From Funneliformis mosseae (lineage: Eukaryota > Glomeromycota > Glomeromycetes > Glomerales > Glomeraceae), in contig CAJVPP010002003.1 in NCBI GenBank assembly GCA_910592005.1, positions 1 through 16,795 of the forward strand: a stretch of DNA of 16,795 nucleotides. The letters run 5' to 3'. This document shows, one piece after another, positions 8,821 to 16,795 of this stretch (positions are counted from its first letter, which is position 1; the number at the start of each line of letters is the position of its first letter). The position numbers and the translations under genes are program-made. A model generated the notes under the pieces. The model searched no databases and was not told the DNA's origin. It was given only the letters and a program-made list of their open reading frames with translations.

Positions 8821-9030
8821 GTACTTTCTTTTTGTAAAGTACGATGCAATTTTCAACTTCCATAAAGCTCCCTGTACTAAAATTATTATATCCGAGAAAG
8901 GCGCAGCAACACATTTTAATTATCAAAACCTTTAAGGTTGATAATTCCCAAATCGAAAATGAAGAACAATAGGTTCATTATGCTGCCTTCTATTTCAGTT
9001 GGCAAAGTTGTACCAATGGTGCATGATGTA

Positions 9031-9100
9031 ATAATAATAAATAATAATGCAGTATACATTCGAAAACAAAAATAATAATAATAAGAAAAAATAATAAGAA
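9031..9100. repeat. AAT/ATA simple repeats
   Basis: Two short tracts, ATAATAATAAATAATAAT and AATAATAATAATAAG, are separated by about 30 bases. They are ordinary trinucleotide repeats with no coding role seen. Confidence 0.8.
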
Positions 9101-9340
9101 TGCAAATGACGAACCAAAAGCGAGGAATGAAGTAAGATGGTTGAGGCTTTGTTTACACGTAAGCTTTTAATTGTTGTTCAATTTTGTTCGCTTCAATTAA
9201 TGATTTTTTGAAAAAAAAAAATTTTTACCATGCGATCGGATTTTTTATATTTGGTGAATAAAGTTTTAGGTAATCCATTGTTTAAAATTCTATTTAATGA
9301 GTAAAATTGACAATTTATCCAATTGTCTTTATTTTTTAGT

Positions 9341-9547
9341 GTAATGGGCCCGCATTAGATTCGTACGACATGCAAGCGCAGTTACGAGTATTCACCTCTC
9401 GTCATATAAATAAGTCGTCGGAACCAAAATATGAGTCAATTTTCCGTTTTTCGTCGTTATTCGCTTCAGACAACTTTTTTCATCTTTTTTTTTTTTTTTT
9501 TCACATATATACATATAACATATATATATATATTTCGCATGTAAAAG
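9341..9547 (+). promoter_or_regulatory. Promoter/leader of F-box gene 2
   Basis: A T tract at 9484-9500 is followed by a TATA-rich segment (9504-9533, including ATATATATATATAT) and then the start codon at 9548. The in-frame TAA at 9542-9544, two codons before the ATG, rules out an upstream extension. The layout resembles that of F-box gene 1, with a homopolymer tract and a TA run within about 130 bp of the start. Confidence 0.45.
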
Positions 9548-10672
9548 ATGCGTAATTTTCTAAATGCGATTGTCAATCTATTGAATAAAACGGAAAAGGA
9601 CGCACCTCCGACATTACCACCTGAGATAATGCAACAAATACTTAAATATGTGCAAGAGGATAATTCCTTATATCCATCCCTTTTGGTAAATAGATATTGG
9701 TGTAAAAATGCAGTTCCACTCTTATGGAAAAACCCATTTAAACAACTACCTAAAAAGAATTGCATCAAATTAATTCGAACATATTTATTATGTTTGGATA
9801 AGGAAGAGAATTGTTTGTTGGATTTTAATTTAAAACCGTACTTGAACATAATGAACCTTATTCCGAGGAAAACCCTCTTCGAATATCCTTACTTTTTGAA
9901 TGAGATATCATTCAAAGATTTGGAGAAGGTCGTCACTTACACGGTGAATACATGGTGTGATAGAGACACGAGGAAAGAGCACAAACCGATCATGATCCAG
10001 ATCGTCATCTCGATATTATTTCAATTATTCATTAGGATGTCGGCGAATTTAAGGGTTTTCATTTTAAATAAGCATTGCAACATTGATTCGGATATTCCTG
10101 AATTGGTCACATTTTCAAATTTTCAATCATTATTTTCACAAATACGAACTCTCAAGGTCTTGTTCGCTCCCTTCTCGAAAAATGTCATGCAACTTTTAGG
10201 GAATATTTCAACAAATCTTCATTGCCTAGATTTTAAATTACACACTTCAAATTACACACCCGAGGTAACTCAATTGATTTCAACGATAATCAAATCCCAA
10301 CATTACCTTAGTGAATTCACGATCGCAAATGTTCCAAGTGCTTCGAATGGTTTGGATTCCATCCTTTCTTCCTTGCATTCCCATAAAAAATCTTTAAATT
10401 CCTTGAAACTTAATTTCGTTCACCTAACCGAACCTTCCATCAACATTATAAATCAATTTAATAAATTACATACACTTTGTTTATATTGTTGTGGAGGTTT
10501 GTCAAATTCTATCATGAAAAGTAATTTTCCTCTTTTAAAAACTTTACAATTATCTTTATTCTTTTCTTCAGATGTTAATTTACAAATACTTGAAAAATAT
10601 GGAAAATCCTTAAAACAAGTTGGATTTAGTTTCTCGGATTTTGAACTGGCTTTAATTAATAATAATATTAAT

Positions 10673-10706
<34 letters not shown>

Positions 10707-10909
10707 GCACAAAGATATTATCTTATTGTCCAAATGTTACTGAACTATCTGTTTTGTTTTATTTGAACCAATCAACCACTTTTGATCATGATCTGATTAT
10801 TCAAAATGAAATGAATAAATGGCAACTAAAAATTGATGAGCTGCATTTATCAAGGAAATTGGATTTATTATGGGTTGATAATTCAAGAGAGTCTTATTAT
10901 ATTTATTAA
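9548..10909 (+). CDS. F-box-like leucine-rich protein 2 with poly-Asn insert
   Basis: A single-exon gene for 453 residues. Residues about 21-64 form an F-box-like domain (LPPEIMQQILKYV, then SLLVNRYWCKNAVPLLW) expected to bind Skp1 in an SCF ubiquitin ligase. Residues about 95-450 are irregular leucine-rich repeats (LNSLKLNFVHLTEPS, LHTLCLYCCGGLS, LLKTLQLSLFF) that would bind an unknown substrate. It is a diverged relative of the protein at 3561-4916: both have NRYWC in the F-box, FLxExSxKDLE near residue 120-140, QLTES/HLTEPS followed by a QFN, and CPxxxxL near the end. Codons 371-386 are 14 AAT and 2 ATT, a poly-Asn tract inserted between two repeats and absent from the relative. The start is fixed by an in-frame stop just upstream. 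There is no signal peptide or membrane segment. It ends 340 bp before the GCP5 start, on the same strand. Confidence 0.89.
10658..10705 (+). repeat. In-frame AAT microsatellite (poly-Asn)
   Basis: Sixteen codons, 14 AAT and 2 ATT, encode NNNININ followed by nine further Asn. The tract sits inside the leucine-rich region of F-box protein 2, between SDFELALI and STKILSYCPN. The corresponding site in F-box protein 1 (DINLAEQLLGFCPR) has no insertion. Confidence 0.92.
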
Positions 10910-11249
10910 CAACAAGCATTGAGAGGGGTGGGATTTCATTATGTAAATTTTTAGTATATAGATTAAGGAAAAAAAAAAAAGAAAAGAAAAAAGAAAAACA
11001 TTATACTTGTATATTAAAAGATCATTTGTATTCATGTCTCTATATATATATAAATAAAATGAAAAGATTTTTTTTTTTAAAAAAAAAATTTCAGAAGAAA
11101 TTGATCAATTTTATCCATATTTGGATCCGTAAATGAGTACAATGATAACTGCGGGATTTGCTGATCAATTAACCAAATGGGTAAATAAACACGAACCCAG
11201 ATTTTTTCTTCCCGATCACCATTTTTTCTCGTGAATTTTCTCTCTCGTA
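10910..11249. other. Spacer between F-box gene 2 and GCP5
   Basis: The first half is the 3' flank of F-box gene 2, with A-rich tracts (10969-10998) and an AATAAA at about 11053. At 11067-11090 a T tract runs straight into an A tract, making a snap-back sequence. The second half is the presumed GCP5 promoter and leader and contains a possible alternative first exon at 11133-11180. Confidence 0.5.
11133..11180 (+). other. Possible alternative first exon of GCP5 (1a)
   Basis: ATG at 11133 opens a 16-codon frame, MSTMITAGFADQLTKW, that ends exactly at a good donor, GTAAAT, in phase 0. Phase 0 is also what exon 2 at 11391 needs. Reading on without splicing hits a stop at 11248-11250. Its last codons (QLTKW) resemble the end of the other candidate first exon (QLTNLV), and both share the 11 bases CAATTAACCAA. 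It could be a real alternative start or coincidence. Confidence 0.3.
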
Positions 11250-14200
11250 ATGTCAATTACCGACGTTAATTCCTCGATCGAAAAACTTATACAACAATTA
11301 ACCAATTTAGTGGTCTGTAGATCCTTTTTTCTCAATCATCTACTGATTTCTTTAATAAATGTTATTAATATTAAACTAATTTGAATACAGCCAAATTCGG
11401 AGAATTACAAGAAGTGTGAAAATAACGTCCATTCAATTTTTAAATATGGAAAGTTTGGAAGTGCCGGCCAAAAAGATATTTCACGAAGATACAATGGGTA
11501 CGTGTAAATTTGATCTTTGGGTTTTATTATATTTCATTCATAATAATCGATGTTCTTCATTTTTTCAGTCTGATTGAAAAGTTTCGATTACATGCACAAG
11601 AAGAGAAAGCCGACCATTTAGAAAAAATCTTTACTTCCTACATAAATCGTTCAATTCATGAAGCTTCGATTCCCGTGAGTTAGTTACCTGTTTTTTTTTT
11701 TTTAAAAAAAAAACTTGTTTTAAGGTTAACCCTAATCATCGTTTATAGGTGCATACGCGTTATGATATGCTGTACCTTTTGCTAAATTTATCCGAATCAC
11801 CGCTTCAAGTCTCATTTAGTCTTGCCCTTCCGAAATCAAGGTCATCAAAACCTCAATTAACGGTTGAAGATATATTTCGCGAAGAACCATTGGTAGGTTC
11901 ACATTGGGAAAAAAAATCGAGCTACACTGATGATGATGATGAGTATGATGATGATTGGGATTTTGATATAAAGACATGGATCAGAGAAAGGTTAGGTGAT
12001 CGGGCTATTAACTTGCAAAACTCTCGAAGAACTGTAAGCATTAGTTAATGTCATGATTTAGATTTGTGAGATGGAGTTCAATCTTATTCACCACATTTAT
12101 TTGTTGATCACAGTCAATACAAAAGAACGTACCAAATTTCGAGCAACAAAATGAAAAAGTTGACGTGTTAGAATTTGACATAGACCACGAACTCATTCGA
12201 GAATTGGAGTCGAAGCAATATTGGAGGAATGAGTTTCGTCATATTCCTGAAGGTACTAACTCTCCTCTTCATAATTCAATTTAATCATGAAAAATTAAAT
12301 TTTTTTTTACCTTAATAGAAACCAAATTTAATTCTAACGATGCTTGTACCCTGGGTAAGGTTAATCTTCATAATTACGCATTTTAATTATCATTGTTTTT
12401 GTTGTTGTTTTGCGATTGCTAAAGGTGGAATGGAAATTCTTTATACGACAAAGCTCCTGCGCTTGCCGAGTACAAAAGTCGGGACGAAAGTTATCTATTT
12501 CACGATCCAACTCGGGTGGAATACCTAACTGAGCTCGTTGCAATACGTGAAGTATTGTTCATGTTATCGGGAAGGCCGAGTTATTTATTTCATCAACAGG
12601 AGAATGGAAAATTTCAGGTATGAACTTTTCATGGTTTCACCATTGTTAATTCATTTATAATTATTACTTATAATATGAATGAAATAGATTAAGAGTAATA
12701 TAACGTTGACGCATTTGTCTGAGGGCGGATTTAAGGCTTTGCTGGATTTTTTTTGCGATTATGGAAATAAATTGTTCAAGTTGAGAATGATTGCTTCAAA
12801 GTAAGAACCAGATTATCGATACAGTACCAAACGACCATCCTTTTTTTTTTTCTATTGCGAATACTTGATACTAAATCGTATCATCATGCACAGAATATGT
12901 AGTGAACCTTGTACCTTATATGGACAAACAGCGCAGGCATTTTCTGCTTCTATTTTAAAGATGGTTTGGAAGTTTGACAAACTGTTGGCAGATTTTGAAT
13001 TGGAATATCAGGTTGATCGTATAAAATCTCGAGGTTTGGATTTGTTTTACTATCATATCAAATAATCATTAAGTTTATAATTCGTGTTAATCCTTACCTT
13101 ACTAATTTTTAACCTTTGAATCGTTAAGCTCAGGATACATATATTTCACTTTTACATCTAAGAAGTGAACTTATGAACCGGCTATATGAATTCACGATCA
13201 TACATAACTTTGTTGAGAAATCAAGTTTAAACGGTACTTATCATTAAGGTTTGTTTATTTGTAAACAAATTATCAATCGCTGAAACAAATTCTTTCTCCT
13301 ACTTTAGACATACCAGAACTTTGTCATAAAGAAAATACTTCTAAACAGTCCAGGAACCTATTAATAACACCATCAAAAATTGCTTATGATATTCTTTCCG
13401 GATTGTATGATGAGATATCTACGCATCAAACCGTTGGAAATCATTCTATTTTCCTAATGCTTGGAAAACACCTTGACAATTCATTTGTTCCTTTTATTCG
13501 TATGATGAATGACTGGATTTGCAAGGGAGCATTTCATGATCCTGCAAATGAATTTTTCATCGTTAGGTTTGTGATTTTAATTTACATGCATATCAAATCA
13601 AATATTACTTACATAAATTGACCCTTTTATTATATATTTCTATCCTAGAACAAGTATAATTCAAAATTCATCACAGTATTGGAAAGAAATGTATAAGATT
13701 CGAGAAGTTTCGTCATTGGACAATTCAACCTCGTCACGGCTGCTATTTCCAACTTTCTTGGAACCTTTCATAGGGCGTGTTTTGTTTTCCGGTAAAGCAA
13801 AGAATTTGCTAATGTCTTTGAAGCTTAAAGAGGTACTTACGTGTTAGACGTCCTTTTAGTGGATCAATTTTAATCATCATAATCGTATATTCATTATCAT
13901 TACACAAATATGTTTTAGGAAGAAGTAATGTTTCGAATGACTTTTCAACATCATCCGGAAGAATTTGAATTTGATACAAAATCCTTGCAGTTTTTTGATT
14001 TGAGCCAACCGGCCGAACTTGGGCCGTTAAACAAATCGCCTGGAAAAGATTTCATGTCAGCTCTTTTCCCTCTTTGGAATAAATCAAAAATACAAACGGT
14101 CGAATATACGGAACCAAGACCACGATCGCAGAGTTACATTGGTGAAGATGATCAACATCTAAACATAGATCCAATGATAAATTTTCAACCTTTCACCGAA

Positions 14201-15588
14201 CGATTCAGAGAAAAGTTTGAAGATTATCTTCATCCAAGATATATGCGCATAGGACAACAGCTCTATGGTGCCTTGGTTGAACAGTGTCACCTTTGGAGAC
14301 ATTTAAGAGCTCTTGCAGGCATATATTTTATGCAACAAGGCGAATCAATGCATCTATTAACTGATGTTTTGTTTGACAGGGTTTGGACATATTATTTGAT
14401 AATTGTTATTCCTGCGAGTGATAATTAATGAACTGAAATTTAATAAGTGGTTATTATTCTATTGTTTAGATAGATAAGAAACAAATGTGGTACGACTCTT
14501 ACGTTCTGAATGAAGTAGTTTTAAACACCATCAAGAACTTCAAATGGTTAGATAAGAGTTCAGTCATTGTTTGGGTAAATGATGAGGCAGGCAAAAAACC
14601 AAATATAAAAACGGTGAGAGTATTTGAAAAAATAGCTTTTGAGTATCGAGTAAGTTTCATGTTGTTATTTGAATTGGTTTGTTTTAACTTTCCCCGACTA
14701 ATTTATCTGTTTCAATTCAGCTACCTTGGCCACTCGATAATATAATTCGTAGCAATACTTTAACGTCTTACAAACGAATAATTGTGTTTTTGTTGCAAGT
14801 TAAAAGGGCGAAATACCTTTTAGAACGGTTGTCCTTTTCTCGAAATCAAGACAACTCTAAAGCCATGGTTCTATTTTATGGTGTAAGAATGAAGTTAATA
14901 TGGTTCTTAAATACAATATGGGATTACGCCATGAGAACTGTGAGTACACTTTGCATTTATATCAATTTATAATGATAATACTATTGTTTATCATGAAAAA
15001 TTTTTTCAGATATTACTATCAGAAACAGAAAACTTTTATAAGAAACTGGAACAAGTGTTTGATATCGATGAAATGATTTCATTACACGGGAATTATATTC
15101 GCACCGTTCACGATAGGTGTCTGTTGAATGAAAATGTAGGTCATCACTTTATATCATATGACAAAATCTCTGAAAGTTTCTAAATATCGTTTTATCTCTA
15201 GGCAACTCCGATGCACAAATCGATATTGGACGTTTTGGATTTAATAATACAGTTTAGTATACTTTATACAAGATATCGTGGTGATAATGTTTCCTTTTAT
15301 GATCATTCTCGGGACGACAGATCAAGAAGGTTCATGGATGATAATTCAGATTCAGACTCGGATTCATTTTTAATTGACGATGATGACGATCAATTGGATA
15401 AAGGAGGAGAAAATGGATTTGAATCGATTGTACCACATCTAGTAGATTACGATGATTTTCTTAATGGATTATGCAGGATTGATAAAGAATTTAATAGACA
15501 TAAAGAATTTATTAGTAATTCAATACAAGCGATCGCTAAAGTAGGAGGATTTTGGTGGTTTGATGCTTTAGCATTAGCTTTAGGCTGA
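11250..15588 (+). CDS. TUBGCP5: Gamma-tubulin complex component 5 (GCP5), 17 exons
   Basis: GCP5 belongs to the gamma-tubulin ring complex that nucleates microtubules at spindle poles and other organising centres. Exons: 11250-11312, 11391-11497, 11569-11674, 11749-12033, 12114-12252, 12319-12354, 12425 or 12454-12617, 12688-12800, 12894-13033, 13129-13233, 13308-13566, 13649-13832, 13919-14380, 14470-14649, 14721-14939, 15010-15135, 15202-15588. The product is about 1024-1034 residues, the usual size for GCP5. Diagnostic blocks in order are LLLNLSESP (about 102), QYW and WNGNSLY (about 246), MLSG, NITLTHLSE, MNDWICKGAFHDPANEFFIVR (about 480-515, GCP N-terminal domain), then LPWPLD, LLQVKRAKYLLE, GNYIRTVHDRCLL and the C-terminal GGFWWFDALALALG (gamma-tubulin-binding domain, about 690-end). 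Acidic Asp-rich segments lie in exons 4 and 17. The junction of exons 6 and 7 is one base out of phase if the conserved WNGNSLY is kept. The ends of exons 9/10 (13011/13134 as the alternative) and the first exon are also uncertain. Confidence 0.92.
11691..11713. repeat. T-tract/A-tract inside GCP5 intron 3
   Basis: A run of 13 T is followed directly by about 10 A within the third intron of GCP5 (11675-11748). The sequence can fold on itself. Similar T-then-A or A-then-T tracts occur at 7527, 7806, 9210 and 11067, so this is a habit of this genome and not specific to the gene. Confidence 0.8.
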
Positions 15589-15967
15589 GAAATTATAACG
15601 TTTAAAGTTGGATAAGATTTTAATTTTGATCAATTGAAACTGCAAGTAACGTTTAATCAAAAAATTAAATTTTTATTTTCACATTTTGCGTTGATTAATT
15701 TCGCGTAGTTCAAAAAAAAAAAAAAAAAAAAAACAGAATTTATTATACCTTTTCGATTAAAAAATGGCGGATTTTAAGGTTGTAATTTTTCGAAGAGACA
15801 TTCCTTAATTAAAACTAGTTTAAGTCCGTCGCTTTTTCAACGTTATACAAACTTTGGGTTTGGTTTCAGATTGGAATTTTTAAGATTTATAATCCGAACT
15901 GAACCGAACTGAAATTTTCAGTTCAGTTTCAAGATTGACCTATAATCTGGACTGAACTGAACCATTC
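15589..15967. other. GCP5 3' flank and spacer with GAACTGAA repeats
   Basis: No gene is seen. The first 130 bases are presumed 3' untranslated DNA, followed by an A tract at about 15712-15733. From about 15895 to 15965 are repeated GAACTGAA/TTCAGTTC words, including a perfect dyad GAACTGAAA-T-TTTCAGTTC at 15906-15924 and GGACTGAACTGAACC at about 15949-15963. They may be the decayed end of a repeat element next to the LINE fragment. Confidence 0.55.
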
Positions 15968-16612
15968 AGAGCATTAACTATAACAGTCCCGGATATCAGT
16001 CATCCTTCTATACAAGACATCAAATTGATTCGTCCTCTTTTAGTTGATCTCCGTAAAGTTCTAACCACAGCAGTCAAACTGAATGAAGCTGAACTCAAAA
16101 CAAAGCTATTAATGAAGCCATTGAACGACGATGTACAAATTTAGTTGATGACTAGAAAGCCATGTTCGACTCATTATTAGAACGTCCTCACAATACTATT
16201 ACACTAGACAGATGTATAAATAACAACAGTCCTGACAAAGAACTCCTTATGGATCCAAAGGATGTTCAAAATGAAACAGCAAGACACTTTCAAAGAGTAG
16301 TTGGCTCACAATATTCTAATCTGTCACTCCCAAAAGTATGGGAACACATTTATATACCAGATGAATCGATAGATCCCACTATATATGATTCTATTATGCA
16401 ACCCCCTCAGAAGAAGAATGGCACAATATCATTAAGGTACTCCCTAATGATAAAGCTCCTGGACCATCCAAGATATCTAACGAAATGTTAAAACATCTGG
16501 GCCTTTAGTATCTGGATCATTATTTGCAGATGTCTGTCATTCAATTTAACACCTAGTAGATGGAATTTAGCTTTCATATATTCAATACCCAAACCAAAAC
16601 CCTGGGAATATA
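15968..16612 (+). pseudogene. LINE-type reverse transcriptase fragment
   Basis: This is a broken piece of a non-LTR retrotransposon ORF2, the part leading into the reverse transcriptase fingers. Readable segments are PDISHPSIQDIKLIRPLL (from about 15990), KAINEAIERRCTNLVDD then a stop then KAMFDSLLERPHNTITLDRCI (about 16101-16220), the intact run to YDSIMQPP (about 16384-16405), and after a frameshift SEEEWHNIIKVLPNDKAPGP followed by SKISNEMLKHLG (about 16407-16502). KAPGPS..SNEMLKHLG is a hallmark of LINE RVT_1 domains. A last piece, RWNLAFIYSIPKPKPWEYTD (about 16558-16616), is in another frame. Stops at 16149-16157 and about 16507, together with the frameshifts, show it is inactive. The endonuclease region and the catalytic YADD box are absent; the reading frame is cut off where the next element begins. 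Confidence 0.88.
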
Positions 16613-16795
16613 CAGACCCCTGCCAAAAGTTTCTGAACACCAAGTTTAAATGCAAATAAATACATCGTTATATCACATGATCAAATGATACTGCGGTCAT
16701 AAGAAGTTACGATGTTTGTTTATGTTAATTTATAATAAAAAGCACGTTATTTTGACTTACCTCAAAATAAAAACAAACAAACTCTTTCTTCTTTT
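16613..16795. mobile_element. Tc1/mariner-like element end (partial)
   Basis: The reverse transcriptase frame breaks at TA (16611-16612), followed by CAGACCCCTGCCAAAAGTTT and then CTGAACACC. A TA target, a CAG start and the word GCCAAAAGTTT are typical of the outer ends of Tc1-like transposons. The remaining 150 bases hold no reading frame, so either a short non-autonomous copy or the untranslated end of a longer element runs off the window. A weak inverted pair ACATCGTTA/GTTACGATGT spans about 16662-16713. The other end is outside the window, so the call rests on the left terminus only. Confidence 0.5.

Larger units (their letters stand above)
7389..9340. other. Gene-poor AT-rich spacer
   Basis: No gene is supported in these nearly 2 kb. 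The open frames at 7900 (63 codons), 8436 (77) and 8693/8741 (77 and 64) lack recognisable domains, and the last three are largely translated A/T tracts. Visible structures are an 11-base G tract at 7634-7644, A/T snap-back tracts at 7527-7544, 7806-7830 and 8740-8820, an 8-bp inverted repeat TTTTGGCC/GGCCAAAA in about 8293-8348, and AAT-type simple repeats at about 9031-9100. Confidence 0.55.

Noticed and set aside
8436..8935. Lysine- and phenylalanine-rich open frames on both strands
   Set aside because: They are translations of A and T tracts, with no domain, codon signal or plausible promoter.
9466..9849. 127-codon minus-strand frame over the start of F-box gene 2
   Set aside because: It is antisense to the conserved F-box domain and runs into the T-tract promoter.

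Overview
The window looks like nuclear DNA of a fungus, most likely an arbuscular mycorrhizal fungus (Glomeromycotina, Rhizophagus-like). The reasons are very AT-rich intergenic DNA full of A and T tracts, a protein gene with 16 short introns (about 65-99 nt, GT..AG), single-exon F-box/leucine-rich genes of a kind greatly expanded in these fungi, and decayed copies of transposons of a type abundant there. The assignment rests on gene style only; no rRNA or other marker is present.

Layout. 1-2346: GACTC-pentamer repeats, then a dead DDE-type transposase gene that has itself been hit by a small terminal-inverted-repeat element (about 1098-1243). 2347-3560: intergenic DNA with paired CACGTG sites, CCAAT boxes and a TA/GTAGAT microsatellite. 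3561-4916 (minus): F-box-like protein 1. 5020-7080: intergenic or leader DNA with a 10-bp-period repeat and a cluster of nested palindromes. 7110-7388 (plus): a small unrecognised one-helix membrane protein, possibly with one intron and a spliced leader. 7390-9547: gene-poor DNA with long A/T tracts. 9548-10909 (plus): F-box-like protein 2, a diverged relative of protein 1 with an in-frame poly-asparagine insertion. 11250-15588 (plus): a 17-exon gene for gamma-tubulin complex component 5 (GCP5/TUBGCP5), about 1030 residues. 15589-15967: spacer with GAACTGAA palindromes. 15968-16612: a broken LINE-type reverse transcriptase fragment. 16613-end: what looks like the terminus of a Tc1/mariner-like element inserted in the LINE.

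The genes do not form an operon or an evident pathway. The conserved housekeeping gene (GCP5, microtubule nucleation) sits beside two fast-evolving substrate-adaptor-like F-box genes and is flanked on both sides by nested transposon remains. I found no convincing new biological system. The points most worth checking are a one-base phase conflict at a conserved GCP5 motif, two candidate alternative first exons of GCP5, the palindrome cluster ahead of the orphan membrane-protein gene, and the two nested transposon insertions.
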